Shown here: piece after piece, positions 44,028-53,321 of the stretch
Layout of the letters: every line of letters begins with the position of its first letter
How positions within the stretch are numbered: position 1 is the stretch's first letter
NCBI GenBank assembly: GCA_044227505.1
Contig: JBGAWP010000006.1
Location: 1-64,000, forward strand
Source: UBA7236 sp044227505
GTDB lineage: Bacteria > Bacteroidota > Bacteroidia > Chitinophagales > BACL12
DNA length: 64,000 nucleotides
Direction: 5' to 3'
Notes under the pieces: generated by a model
The model's database searches: none
The model's input: only the letters and a program-made list of their open reading frames with translations
Told to the model about the DNA's origin: nothing
Translations under genes and position numbers: made by a program

Positions 44028-46133
44028 TCAATATCCCCCATTAAACTTCCTTACAAACCACTCCACTCCAAGTAGTGCAAGTATTAAAAAGAATATCCAT
44101 TTGAGATTTATGATGGATTGAGTTTTGATAGTTTCACGAAGAACAGGTTTTGCGGAGGAGCTTTGTTCGATACTGGTAACTAATTTTTCCAGTTGATCTG
44201 CATAAACCATTTGTCCGCCGCTTTGTACGGCGAGTTGATTTAATAAAGCATGATTAGCTGTAGTATTGATCGTTTCGAGTCTTATTGGTGAGATACTGAA
44301 AGCGCCATTGTCTTTATATTCTTTACCGTTATATACCACTTTTGCCTCGTAAGTATAATTTCCCGATGGGAAATACCCCGCTTCTAACGTATAACTTTTT
44401 GTGGTTTTGGAAAATTGAAAAGGAAAATCTTTTCCCTCTTCATTTTTTATTATAACTGTTGCATCGGGTTCGTTCACCAATTCGTAACTGTCGTTATATA
44501 ATTCCCCATCCAGAATAACAGATTCACTTTCATTTAAAACATTTTTTGATTGCGAGACGCGGAATTGTTTTTTATCGCTTTTTGCTACAAGATATTGTAT
44601 TGTCTTACTTACCAGTTCATTTGTTGCATCTTGATTTGTATTTAATACATAGTCATATAATCTCCATTTCCAGATATTCTCTCCTAAAAGAATGGCATAC
44701 TTTTCACTGCCAGGTAAACTATAGACCAACAAGGGATTTTTGGTATTTACAGAACCGATCTTCTGATATAGAACTATTTGCGAAGCCGGAGAGACCGTAT
44801 ATTGTCCATAAGGAGAATTTAATGCAGGTAATTTTGGATATACAGAAATACTTTTATCATTAAGTGTAAATAAATTAAACCCATTATCAAGAATTGCTGT
44901 TATTTCATTGGCCGATTGTCCGGCTGAATTAATGGTAACAAGATTTTGTATTTTATTAAATGCCCCGATCGAAGATTGCGATCCCGTTATGATCCAAAGT
45001 GGGATATTTTTACTTTTTAAGGAATTTAATACATCCTGTATCTGATATTTTGAGGAGGGTAACTGATGTAATATTACCAGATCATATTCGCTGATGTTTC
45101 CTTTTAATTCACCTGCCAATTGAATTTCAACTTCATAATTCTGATTCGATTCTATTGCTTGTTTAATTGCATTGATATCCGGATGTGGAGAATTGGCTAA
45201 AAGTAATATTTTTTGCCTCGCATCCAATACTTCTATATAGATATCCTGAATATTATTATCCGTGGTAATTTCTCCTTCCAAAGTTTGAATGCGAACCTGA
45301 TAATGGCGAATACCGGGTGCATCTGCACTTATTTCCCAATTAACATTAGTATTAAATTGATCACCCGAAATATTAATATTCTTTTCACTGATCATTTTTA
45401 CATTCCCTTTGGTGATTTCACTGATGCTTACTTTTGGGTTTGCACCTCCGCAATAAATTGCTTCAATGTCGGAAATGATATTAAATTTATCTTTCAGATA
45501 AACGATATTATTGTGTAATACCCTTGTGATCCGAATATCTTTTTTTTGAACAGTATCGCCAAGTGCAATAGTATATATTGGAGAACCAAGATCATTTTTT
45601 ACATAAATTGGATTGCTGCCCGTGTTATAAATTCCATCACTTGCAATAATTACAGCGCCAACATTTAAATTTTGGTATAAATTATTGAGTTCACTCATTG
45701 CAGAAGAAAGATCCGTCGACTTTTCCTGAAAATGCATTCCCTCTTTCCCCTCTTTTAAGCTTTCACCAAAGGTGTAGGAAACAACATCAAATTTATCATC
45801 CAGCGATTTTTGCAGATCTTTTAATAAATTTTGATAAACAACGGTATCTGAAATAACCTGTCCCACACTCGAAGAATTATCCTGTGCTAAAATGATAATA
45901 GGTTTCTCCGTTTGATTGGAACTTGATTTTAAAAATGGATTTAATAAAAGAAATGCAAGAATAAATACTGCAACAAATCGCAATCCCGCTAAGATCCTTT
46001 TCCACCAGATAGCTGAAATGGCAGAACCTATCTTCTTCTCCCGGAAATACATTCCAACAGCATAAACGCCTCCGCATACCACACAAAGCAGCCAAAACCA
46101 GGAGGGATAATCAGTAAATAATTGAAAATTCAT
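44028..46133 (-). CDS. Membrane-anchored von Willebrand A-like protein
   Basis: A 701-residue inner-membrane protein. Two N-terminal membrane segments (about residues 13-30 and 48-66), then a von Willebrand A-like domain: AQDNSSSVG supplies a DxSxS metal site, and VGAVIIASDGIYNTGSNP the later conserved DG. A large region of Ig-like and glutamine amidotransferase-like folds follows (about 300-640; YDLVILHQLP, WIITGSQSS), and a final membrane segment near residue 680. Similar proteins are widespread in Bacteroidota, sometimes near BatA/B aerotolerance genes, but no Bat gene is adjacent. The function is unknown. It is flanked by copies of the same word repeat. Confidence 0.65.
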   Translation of the reverse strand: MNFQLFTDYPSWFWLLCVVCGGVYAVGMYFREKKIGSAISAIWWKRILAGLRFVAVFILAFLLLNPFLKSSSNQTEKPIIILAQDNSSSVGQVISDTVVYQNLLKDLQKSLDDKFDVVSYTFGESLKEGKEGMHFQEKSTDLSSAMSELNNLYQNLNVGAVIIASDGIYNTGSNPIYVKNDLGSPIYTIALGDTVQKKDIRITRVLHNNIVYLKDKFNIISDIEAIYCGGANPKVSISEITKGNVKMISEKNINISGDQFNTNVNWEISADAPGIRHYQVRIQTLEGEITTDNNIQDIYIEVLDARQKILLLANSPHPDINAIKQAIESNQNYEVEIQLAGELKGNISEYDLVILHQLPSSKYQIQDVLNSLKSKNIPLWIITGSQSSIGAFNKIQNLVTINSAGQSANEITAILDNGFNLFTLNDKSISVYPKLPALNSPYGQYTVSPASQIVLYQKIGSVNTKNPLLVYSLPGSEKYAILLGENIWKWRLYDYVLNTNQDATNELVSKTIQYLVAKSDKKQFRVSQSKNVLNESESVILDGELYNDSYELVNEPDATVIIKNEEGKDFPFQFSKTTKSYTLEAGYFPSGNYTYEAKVVYNGKEYKDNGAFSISPIRLETINTTANHALLNQLAVQSGGQMVYADQLEKLVTSIEQSSSAKPVLRETIKTQSIINLKWIFFLILALLGVEWFVRKFNGGY

Positions 46134-46234
46134 TCCGTTGCGAATATACGGCGCTTAAACGAAGGATGAGTTCAAATTAATATATAAACAGCGTTAAATT
46201 CAGTTATAATCCGGCATTCACTGTTACATTATAC

Positions 46235-46279
46235 CGGCTGTTCATTGGTACATCGGTACATTTTCTCATAGGTACATTA
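46235..46279. repeat. Word repeat GGCTGTTCATTGGTACAT
   Basis: GGCTGTTCATTGGTACATC, GGTACATT and AGGTACATT, the same words and orientation as at 43974-44026. The tract touches the fabG stop (46277). Confidence 0.6.
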
Positions 46280-47020
46280 AGTATGTAGCGCTCCGCAAAC
46301 ACTTATCGTTTGCCCCGTAACATAACTACTCATTTCGCTTGCAAGAAAAACAGCAACGTCGGCAACCTCAGAACCTTGTCCGAAACGTCCAAGAGGAATG
46401 GATTTAAAATACGTTTGTTTTAATTCATCTGATAATTCACTGGTCATATCTGTTTCGATAAATCCAGGAGCAATTGCATTGCAACGAATATTGCGAGAGC
46501 CCAATTCTTTAGCAATGGATTTTGTAAATCCTAAAATTCCCGCTTTGGAAGCAGAATAATTTGCTTGTCCCCCCTGACCTATTAATCCAACTATAGAAGA
46601 AATATTTATAATAGAACCTTTGCGCGCTTTCATCATGGGTTTAATGGCAAACTTGGTAATATTAAAAACCGATTTAAGGTTAATATCAATTACAGCATCC
46701 CAATCCTCTTCACTCATGCGCAACATTAAATTATCTTTTGTGATTCCTGCATTATTTACAACAACATCCAATGCACCGAAATCAGTTAATACATCCGCAA
46801 TTAATTTTTCAGCATCTGCATAAATACCTGCATTACTTTTGTATCCCTTCGCTTTAATTCCAAGTGCATTTAATTTTGTTTCAAGCGCAACTGCTTTTTC
46901 TTCACTGCTCAAATAAGTAAATGCAACATTCGCACCTGCTTCCGCAAATTTTATTGCAATTGCCTCGCCGATTCCGCGGGAAGCTCCGGTGATGAGTGCA
47001 GTTTTGTTTTCTAATAGCAT
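46277..47020 (-). CDS. fabG: 3-oxoacyl-ACP reductase FabG
   Basis: A 247-residue short-chain dehydrogenase that reduces 3-oxoacyl-ACP with NADPH in fatty-acid elongation. Cofactor motif TGASRGIGEAIA, NNAGITKDNLMLRMSEEDW (characteristic of FabG), catalytic Ser in INISSIVG, and YSASKAG with Tyr and Lys. Length is that of FabG. It is not beside other fab genes, so another SDR of similar specificity cannot be fully excluded. Confidence 0.92.
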   Translation of the reverse strand: MLLENKTALITGASRGIGEAIAIKFAEAGANVAFTYLSSEEKAVALETKLNALGIKAKGYKSNAGIYADAEKLIADVLTDFGALDVVVNNAGITKDNLMLRMSEEDWDAVIDINLKSVFNITKFAIKPMMKARKGSIINISSIVGLIGQGGQANYSASKAGILGFTKSIAKELGSRNIRCNAIAPGFIETDMTSELSDELKQTYFKSIPLGRFGQGSEVADVAVFLASEMSSYVTGQTISVCGALHT

Positions 47021-47235
47021 AAAGAGTATTTAGTATGTAGTATATAGTATTTAGATAGATCCTGCTGTGATGTTAATTTTTCGATTTTCATGGGATTAAA
47101 GGTCAGGCGTCATTAGTCAAGAGTCATTAGTCAGGTGTAGAAACTTCCATCCAACCCGGATCTTACTCACCACTCACCACTCACTATTCACCACTGCCTA
47201 CTGCCACTGCCCACTGCCACTGCCCACTGCCAACT
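47021..47235. repeat. Cluster of word repeats between fabG and sucD
   Basis: Three word families in a row: AGTATTTAGTATGTAGTATATAG (words TAGTAT, 47021-47061; also at 1170-1202), GTCATTAGTCA words (47109-47134; also at 55632-55659), and CTCACCACTCACC followed by ACTGCCCACTGCC words (47166-47235; also at 43395-43412). Not coding. Confidence 0.65.
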
Positions 47236-47241
47236 CCTCCC

Positions 47242-48114
47242 TCACCCTTTAATCACCCTCGCCATCAAAGCTCCGATCACAGCCGGAGATTCTGCTACGT
47301 GAATTCCACAGTTACGCATGATCTCAATTTTTGCTTCAGCGGTATCGGCTTTTCCCCCCACAATTGCTCCTGCGTGACCCATTGTTCTTCCTTTAGGAGC
47401 AGTTAATCCGGCAATAAAACCTACTACAGGTTTTGTCCCGTTTAATTTTATCCATTCTGCCGCATTGGCTTCCATACTTCCGCCAATTTCACCTATTAAA
47501 ATGATGCCCTCTGTTTCATCATCCGCCATTAATAATTGAATAGCATCTAAAGTTGTTGTTCCCGGAACAGGGTCTCCGCCAATTCCGATACAAGTGCTTT
47601 GTCCCATACCAGCTTTAGTAACCTGATCAACAGCTTCGTAAGTCAAGGTTCCTGAACGCGAAACAATTCCGATATGTCCTTTTTTGTGAATAAAGCCTGG
47701 CATAATGCCCACTTTTGCTTCCTCAGGAGTAATAATTCCCGGACAATTCGGGCCAATCAATCTACAATCTTTATTGGAGATATATGCCTTCACTTTTATC
47801 ATATCCTGCACCGGAATGCCTTCGGTAATTGCAACTATCACCTTTATTCCTGCATCAGCAGCTTCCATAATTGCATCAGCGGCAAAAGCCGGCGGTACAA
47901 AAATGATGGTAGTATTTGCTCCCTCCTGTTTAACGGCATCTCCAACGGTATTAAAAACCGGTCTTTCCAGATGCATGGTGCCACCTTTATCGGGGGTAAC
48001 TCCGCCAACCACATTTGTGCCGTAGGCTATCATTTGTTCCGCATGAAAGGTTCCTTCTTTTCCGGTAAATCCCTGCACGATCACACGGGAATATTTTCCA
48101 ACTAATACGCTCAT
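47242..48114 (-). CDS. sucD: Succinate--CoA ligase alpha subunit
   Basis: A 290-residue TCA-cycle subunit that, with SucC, makes succinate and ATP/GTP from succinyl-CoA. VQGFTGKEGTFHAEQ is the CoA-binding start, GPNCPGIITPEEAKVGIMPG the middle block, SRSGTLTYEAV and GDPVPGTTTLDAI the nucleotide/CoA contacts, and GRTMGHAGAIVGG carries the phosphorylated His. Length is standard. sucC is not adjacent, as is usual in Bacteroidota. Confidence 0.97.
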   Translation of the reverse strand: MSVLVGKYSRVIVQGFTGKEGTFHAEQMIAYGTNVVGGVTPDKGGTMHLERPVFNTVGDAVKQEGANTTIIFVPPAFAADAIMEAADAGIKVIVAITEGIPVQDMIKVKAYISNKDCRLIGPNCPGIITPEEAKVGIMPGFIHKKGHIGIVSRSGTLTYEAVDQVTKAGMGQSTCIGIGGDPVPGTTTLDAIQLLMADDETEGIILIGEIGGSMEANAAEWIKLNGTKPVVGFIAGLTAPKGRTMGHAGAIVGGKADTAEAKIEIMRNCGIHVAESPAVIGALMARVIKG

Positions 48115-48173
48115 AATTTTTTATAAATGTGCTGCGAAGATAGGATTTTGAATTGAAAAGAGTGACAATACAG

Positions 48174-48944
48174 CTATTTTGTCATCTTTTCCACCATTGC
48201 ATCTCTAGCATCTCGCAAAAAGCTACTGGCGAAAATAAAGGAATTCAGATTTTCATCCTTAGCGCTTAAAATATCATTATTGTTGCCTTCCCATGCTTTT
48301 ACGCCTTTATGCAGAAAAATGATCTTTTCACCGATCTCCATCACACTGTTCATGTCGTGGGTGTTTATGATGGTTGTCATATTGAACTCCTTCGTAATTT
48401 CAATAATAAGATCATCAATAATGATGGATGTTTTGGGATCCAAACCGGAATTCGGCTCATCACAAAATAAATATTTCGGATTTAATACAATTGCTCTGGC
48501 AATTCCCACGCGTTTTTTCATTCCACCGCTCAACTCACCGGGAAATTTTTTATTTGCACCCGGAAGATTGACCCTTTCCAGACAAAAATTTACGCGATCC
48601 AATTTTTCTTTTTTTGTTGCATTGCTGAACATATTCAAGGGCAACATCACATTTTCCTCCACGGTCATCGAATCAAATAAAGCAGATCCCTGAAACAACA
48701 TACCTATTTCTCTTCGCAGCGCCTTTTGTTCTTCCCGGTTGAGTGCATAAAAATCACGATCGTTGAAATAAACATTTCCTTTGTCGGGTGCAATAAGTCC
48801 GTTCATGATCTTCATCAAAACAGTTTTTCCCGAACCGCTTATCCCAATCACAAGATTTGTTTTTCCTGCTTCAAAAACAGCAGAAACATCGTTCAACACC
48901 TGTTGTTCGTTAAATGATTTTGATATGTGTGAGATCTCTATCAT
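48174..48944 (-). CDS. ABC transporter ATPase, MlaF-like
   Basis: A 256-residue ATPase with Walker A (GISGSGKTVLMK), Q-loop (MLFQGSALFDSMTVEENVMLPL), ABC signature LSGGMKKRVGIARAI and Walker B YLFCDEPNSGLDP, plus switch His in INTHDMNSV. The SALFDSMTV and SGLDP blocks are typical of MlaF/Ttg2A, the ATPase of retrograde phospholipid transport between outer and inner membranes. It overlaps the MlaE-like gene by 4 nt (ATGA) at its start. No MlaD gene is seen in the window. Confidence 0.88.
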   Translation of the reverse strand: MIEISHISKSFNEQQVLNDVSAVFEAGKTNLVIGISGSGKTVLMKIMNGLIAPDKGNVYFNDRDFYALNREEQKALRREIGMLFQGSALFDSMTVEENVMLPLNMFSNATKKEKLDRVNFCLERVNLPGANKKFPGELSGGMKKRVGIARAIVLNPKYLFCDEPNSGLDPKTSIIIDDLIIEITKEFNMTTIINTHDMNSVMEIGEKIIFLHKGVKAWEGNNNDILSAKDENLNSFIFASSFLRDARDAMVEKMTK

Positions 48945-49693
48945 AATAGTAAGGATACAATTACGTAATCGGCCAATAAAACAAAAATACAGCTATATAC
49001 AACCGCTTGTGTGCTCGCTTTTCCTATTTCCACGGATCCGCCTTTTACATAATAACCCATGTAACAGGAAATGGAAGCAATAATAAAGGCAAAGGCAAAT
49101 GATTTAATGAACATGAGTTGCACATCAAAAGGATCGAAATCCATTCTTATACCTCTGATATAATCTTCAATGGAATAAGTATCTCCAAGAGCCGTTGCGA
49201 TATATCCGCCGGAAATTCCAGCAAAGGAAGCAATGGCAACAAGGATCGGGATGGTAATTATGGCTCCGAATATTCTTGTGGCAATTAGATAACTTTCCGT
49301 ATTAACACCCATGCTTTCCAAAGCATCAATCTGTTCCGTCACACGCATGGAACCCAATTCTGATGCGAGGTTTGAACCCACTTTTCCGGCGAGTATCAAG
49401 GCGGTAAATGTGGGTGCTAATTCAAAAATAATGGTATTGCGCACTATCAAACCGATATAAGAAGCAGGCACAAAAGGTGTTCCATACAATTGATAAGCAG
49501 TTTGCACAGCAGTAACAGCTCCAATAAATATGGAAACCAAAAACACGATAAATGCAGACCCAACCCCAATATCGGTCATCTGTCGGAACAACTCTTTCCA
49601 ATACATTTCCCAACGCACAGGTTTAGAAAACATCCTCTGCAGCATGATCAGATATTTGCCCAGATGTTCAAAAAGACGGAATTCTAATTTCAT
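48941..49693 (-). CDS. MlaE-family ABC transporter permease
   Basis: A 250-residue inner-membrane permease of the MlaE family: about five membrane segments, with the family blocks FELAPTFTALILAGKVGSNLASELGSMRVTEQIDALESMGVN (in pieces) and YLIATRIFGAIITIPILV. It forms the membrane channel for phospholipids with the MlaF-like ATPase encoded directly after it (overlap ATGA). An MlaD-type substrate-binding gene would be expected elsewhere. Confidence 0.9.
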   Translation of the reverse strand: MKLEFRLFEHLGKYLIMLQRMFSKPVRWEMYWKELFRQMTDIGVGSAFIVFLVSIFIGAVTAVQTAYQLYGTPFVPASYIGLIVRNTIIFELAPTFTALILAGKVGSNLASELGSMRVTEQIDALESMGVNTESYLIATRIFGAIITIPILVAIASFAGISGGYIATALGDTYSIEDYIRGIRMDFDPFDVQLMFIKSFAFAFIIASISCYMGYYVKGGSVEIGKASTQAVVYSCIFVLLADYVIVSLLL

Positions 49694-49707
49694 TGGCGTA
49701 AATATAA

Positions 49708-49738
49708 GGATGAGTGATGAGTTATGAGTAATGAGTGG
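49708..49738. repeat. Word repeat GATGAGTTATGAGTAATGAG
   Basis: ATGAGT words in tandem in the gap between the 49771 and 48941 genes. Reversed copies lie at 55729-55757. Not coding. Confidence 0.55.
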
Positions 49739-49770
49739 GCCCCGATTTAAAAATTGTGGTTAAAGTTGTA

Positions 49771-50934
49771 TTAAAACGCTTCTCTAAACGTAACATATAA
49801 TCCACTTTGCCCTTCACTTCCAAAGGCATAATCCACGCGTAAACTCAATTTATCTTCCGGCACAATAAATAATCGCCCGCCGGCTCCAAACGAATATTTT
49901 AATCCGCTTGCTGAAAAGTTGGAAAATTCGTCAGCTACTTCCCCTATGCCTGCAAATATATTTACTGCAAAATATTTCCAAAAGGTAATTCGATATTCCG
50001 ACTGTAAACTCAAATAATTTTGATCGCGAAACCGGCCTTCAAAATTTCCACGCATATGTTTGTCGCCACCCAGTTCGGCAAGGCGGTTAAATGGAGGACT
50101 TCCCGGAACAAATATTCCGTAAAAATTAAATCCTAAAACATCGTCTTTACCCATTTTATTAAATTGACTTATTTCTAATAAATAATCAACATAATTAAAA
50201 TCAGATCCCAAAACCCTGTTATGCACAACTCCCGAAACATCAATATTCATTCCTTCCAATGGGAAATAAATATTGTCACGTGTATCGTAGGTAAGCCATA
50301 AACCAAGACCTGTATTTCTACCACCATCTTCGCCAATAATTTCCTGGGTGCTGAAAAAGCCGGTGGAGTCTTTATTATAAACCTTTGTGTTTTCGAAAAA
50401 TGTTTTTATGCCCGCATAAAAATTCGGATGTACTAAACGCTGCGCATTAAAATAAAAATTAAAAAAATCAAAATCATATTTTTCCCTGTCTTCTTCCAAA
50501 GTATAATTTCCTATTCCAAAAAAATGATCGGGGTATTCAAAATAGGAAATGGAATAATTAAATTTATACAGGTTGTTTTTATAATAGGAGTCGCCGCTGA
50601 AATTGCTTTCTATTTGTTTATTTAAAGTATAAACAGCAACTAATTTTAAAACAGCCGGATTTGTTTCGGGATATTTTTTTGAAGGCGGTAAATAATATAC
50701 ACAGCCAGCACCAAAATACAGTCTCGTTTCCGGGGTATATCCTACAACGGGGGAGGGGAATATTTTACCTTTTCTGTCCGTATTCGAGGTATCAGGAATA
50801 ATGGGTTCTGTTTGCGCGTTTAAAGTAAATGATAAACAGATTAGGATAGATGTCAGAAAAATACAGAAATAAATTTTCAAATACTGTGAATTTACTATCA
50901 GATGTCGGTAAGGTGCTTTTGGGTTGTCTTTCAT
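49771..50934 (-). CDS. Omp85-family outer-membrane barrel without POTRA domains
   Basis: A 387-residue outer-membrane protein. Signal peptide hydrophobic core is at about residues 20-40 (ends LNAQ). The rest matches the Omp85/surface-antigen barrel: SPVVGYTPETRLYFGAG at the start, LTYDTRDNIYFPLEGM, the L6 motif GGDKHMRGNFEGRFRD and a terminal strand YVTFREAF. There is no room for POTRA repeats, so it is not BamA itself but one of the small barrel-only relatives. Role unknown; substrate transport or lipid export is possible. It is divergent from atpD. Confidence 0.8.
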   Translation of the reverse strand: MKDNPKAPYRHLIVNSQYLKIYFCIFLTSILICLSFTLNAQTEPIIPDTSNTDRKGKIFPSPVVGYTPETRLYFGAGCVYYLPPSKKYPETNPAVLKLVAVYTLNKQIESNFSGDSYYKNNLYKFNYSISYFEYPDHFFGIGNYTLEEDREKYDFDFFNFYFNAQRLVHPNFYAGIKTFFENTKVYNKDSTGFFSTQEIIGEDGGRNTGLGLWLTYDTRDNIYFPLEGMNIDVSGVVHNRVLGSDFNYVDYLLEISQFNKMGKDDVLGFNFYGIFVPGSPPFNRLAELGGDKHMRGNFEGRFRDQNYLSLQSEYRITFWKYFAVNIFAGIGEVADEFSNFSASGLKYSFGAGGRLFIVPEDKLSLRVDYAFGSEGQSGLYVTFREAF

Positions 50935-51161
50935 TATTTTTTTATAGTATCACTTAGGTCAATGAACGGAAATTCGACCTGTATTAGTTTTATGCTCTTT
51001 TGTAAAAAGGTGCCATTTTTATATTTCGGCTGCAAAATTGGTGTTTTTTGGTCAAATCCATTGTTAAAAGGGGAATTATTGAAAAAATTGGGTAGAACCA
51101 AGTGTATTCCGATTATTACCTTTCAAAGGTCAAAATCTTTCCAAACAACTTTCTCACATTC

Positions 51162-51193
51162 TTTTGATTTCCGCCCCTGAACTTCTATCTTTG
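51162..51193 (+). promoter_or_regulatory. Strong promoter of atpDC
   Basis: Textbook Bacteroidota pair: -33 TTTTG (51162-51166), a 19-bp spacer, and -7 TATCTTTG (51186-51193), 37 nt before the atpD ATG. The rest of 50935-51230 shows no gene. Confidence 0.75.
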
Positions 51194-51230
51194 CGCCCGA
51201 AATCAAAAAGGTCCTCTTAAATTATATATA

Positions 51231-52736
51231 ATGCAAGCAATTGGTAAAATTACACAGATCATCGGCGCGGTTGTCGATGTTGCTTTTAAAGAAGGAAATC
51301 TTCCTGAAATTCTGAATGCATTGGAAGTGCGCCGTGAAAACGGAGATTCACTTATTCTTGAGGTGCAGCAGCATCTTGGGGAGGACAGTGTGCGCACCAT
51401 CGCCATGGATTCTACCGACGGTCTCGTTCGTGGAACTGTTGTTTATGATCTTGGTTCCAATATCTCCATGCCTACGGGTAATGAGATCAGAGGCCGCTTA
51501 TTCAATGTGGTTGGAAAAGCGATCGACGGTATGAAACCGGTAAAATCCGACACCCAAGCGCCAATTCACCGCAAACCGCCTTTATATGAAGAACTTTCAA
51601 CTGAATCGGAAGTGCTTTTTACAGGTATCAAGGTAATCGACCTTATCGAACCTTACGCAAAGGGTGGTAAGATCGGACTTTTTGGTGGTGCAGGAGTTGG
51701 TAAAACAGTATTGATTCAGGAGTTGATCAACAATATCGCAAAAGCATACGCTGGTATGTCGGTTTTTGCCGGTGTTGGTGAAAGAACCCGTGAGGGAAAT
51801 GACCTTTTGAGAGAATTTATCGAGTCAGACGTAATTCGTTACGGTTCTGAATTTAAACATAGCATGGAAGCAGGTGGATGGGATCTGAGCAAGGTGGATT
51901 ATGCAGAGTTGGAAAAATCGCAGGCTACCCTTGTATTCGGACAAATGAACGAACCACCGGGAGCACGTGCACGTGTGGCTTTATCCGGATTAACGGTAGC
52001 TGAGTATTTCCGCGATGGAGATGCAAATGATGCTAAAGGAAAAGACATCTTATTTTTTATTGATAATATCTTCCGTTTCACACAAGCAGGTTCTGAGGTT
52101 TCGGCTTTATTGGGTCGTATGCCTTCAGCGGTGGGTTACCAACCAACACTTGCAACGGAAATGGGTATCATGCAAGAGCGTATCACATCAACAAAACGCG
52201 GTTCTATTACTTCCGTTCAGGCGGTATATGTTCCTGCGGATGACTTAACAGATCCGGCTCCGGCAACTACCTTTAGTCACTTAGATGCAACAACAGTATT
52301 AAGCCGTAAAATTGCCGAGTTGGGAATTTATCCTGCGGTGGATCCACTGGATTCAACTTCCAGAATATTAACTGCTGATATCGTTGGTGCAGAACATTAC
52401 AATTGCGCACAAAGAGTAAAAAGTACATTACAACGTTATAAAGAATTACAGGATATCATCGCCATCCTCGGTATGGATGAGTTGAGTGAGGAAGATAAAT
52501 TAGTGGTGAGTCGCGCTCGTCGTGTTCAACGTTTCTTGTCTCAACCATTCTTTGTTGCGGAACAATTTACAGGTCTTAAAGGGGTATTGGTTCCAATTGA
52601 AGAAACTATCCGCGGATTTAATATGATCATGGATGGTGAAGTGGATGAATATCCGGAAGCAGCTTTCAACCTTGTAGGAACAATTGATGATGCGATAGAA
52701 AAAGGTAAAAAATTAATTGCTGACGCGAAGAAATAA
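51231..52736 (+). CDS. atpD: ATP synthase F1 beta subunit
   Basis: A 501-residue catalytic subunit of F1. GLFGGAGVGKTVLIQEL is the P-loop, GERTREGND the catalytic Glu region, SALLGRMPSAVGYQPTLATEMG the signature, and FTGLKGVLVPIEETIRGF the C-terminal contact. Length is normal for Bacteroidota. It is transcribed with atpC 12 nt downstream from a strong promoter; the other F0F1 genes are elsewhere, the usual split arrangement in this phylum. Confidence 0.98.
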   Translation: MQAIGKITQIIGAVVDVAFKEGNLPEILNALEVRRENGDSLILEVQQHLGEDSVRTIAMDSTDGLVRGTVVYDLGSNISMPTGNEIRGRLFNVVGKAIDGMKPVKSDTQAPIHRKPPLYEELSTESEVLFTGIKVIDLIEPYAKGGKIGLFGGAGVGKTVLIQELINNIAKAYAGMSVFAGVGERTREGNDLLREFIESDVIRYGSEFKHSMEAGGWDLSKVDYAELEKSQATLVFGQMNEPPGARARVALSGLTVAEYFRDGDANDAKGKDILFFIDNIFRFTQAGSEVSALLGRMPSAVGYQPTLATEMGIMQERITSTKRGSITSVQAVYVPADDLTDPAPATTFSHLDATTVLSRKIAELGIYPAVDPLDSTSRILTADIVGAEHYNCAQRVKSTLQRYKELQDIIAILGMDELSEEDKLVVSRARRVQRFLSQPFFVAEQFTGLKGVLVPIEETIRGFNMIMDGEVDEYPEAAFNLVGTIDDAIEKGKKLIADAKK

Positions 52737-52748
52737 AAGTAAATAACC

Positions 52749-52997
52749 ATGCAATTAGATATTCTTTCTCCCGACAAAAAAATTTATTCAGGTAATGCTG
52801 ACGGCGTTTTAATGCCGGGAATTACGGGTTCTTTTGAAGTATTAAATAATCACGCCCCAATGATCGCCGCACTAGGAAAAGGAAAAATGCGCGTTCGGGT
52901 TGGTAAAACAGATACCGTTTATCAGATCACCGGCGGATTTGTGGAAGTACTCAATAATAATGTGAGTGTTTTAGTAGAAGGCGCGAAAGAAGTTTAA
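52749..52997 (+). CDS. atpC: ATP synthase F1 epsilon subunit, short form
   Basis: An 82-residue epsilon subunit consisting only of the N-terminal beta-sandwich (LDILSPDKKIYSGNADGVLMPGITGSFEVLNNHAPMI in pieces; GGFVEVLNNNVSVLVEGA). The C-terminal helical hairpin that inhibits ATP hydrolysis in other bacteria is missing, which is common in Bacteroidota. It follows atpD by 12 nt and ends at a strong terminator. Confidence 0.95.
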   Translation: MQLDILSPDKKIYSGNADGVLMPGITGSFEVLNNHAPMIAALGKGKMRVRVGKTDTVYQITGGFVEVLNNNVSVLVEGAKEV

Positions 52998-53017
52998 TTT
53001 CAGTTCAATTAATATTG

Positions 53018-53052
53018 AAACCTCCGAAGGATGATCTTTCGGAGGTTTTTTT
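53018..53052 (+). terminator. Rho-independent terminator after atpC
   Basis: Stem AAACCTCCGAA / TTCGGAGGTTT with an 8-nt loop and a T run, about 20 nt after the atpC stop. Confidence 0.9.
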
Positions 53053-53148
53053 ATCCAAATAATTTTTTATTCGTGCATTCATGGCAACTTTTTTTGTATG
53101 TAATACGAATGGAAAATTAGCCACGAATGCACGAATGAACAGCCCCTT

Positions 53149-53321
53149 CTGTGTCCCCACAGTTACGCGCAGCGAACTCTGTGGAGGGGGTGGATTAATC
53201 ATTTCTTTTTCAACAATCTTGCATATTCATAACTTGCACTGTGTCCCCACAGAGTTACGCGCAGCGAACTCTGTGGAAGGGTGTAATAATCATTTCTTTT
53301 TCAACGAACTTGCATATTCAA
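53149..53321. repeat. Duplicated hairpin element including a gene tail
   Basis: Two direct copies of about 82 bp (53149-53229 and 53239-53321). Each has CTGTGTCCCCACAG, ACGCGCAGCG and AACTCTGTGGA, then ATCATTTCTTTTTCAAC and CTTGCATATTCA. In copy 2 the stem CCACAGAGTT / AACTCTGTGG is perfect (53247-53276); copy 1 lacks two bases of the stem. The distal part of copy 2 is the 3' end of the minus-strand gene 53290-53640, so the duplication includes a gene tail. A direct TTCGTGCATTCATGG / CCACGAATGCACGAATG inverted pair lies at 53069-53137. Confidence 0.8.

Noticed and set aside
43816..44121. Possible 101-residue plus-strand protein after the DivIC-like gene
   Set aside because: Composed of intergenic word repeats and overlaps the 3' end of the convergent von Willebrand A gene.
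53247..53276. Terminator of the TfoX-N-like gene
   Set aside because: Perfect stem but no T run on the minus strand, and it is part of a duplicated repeat.
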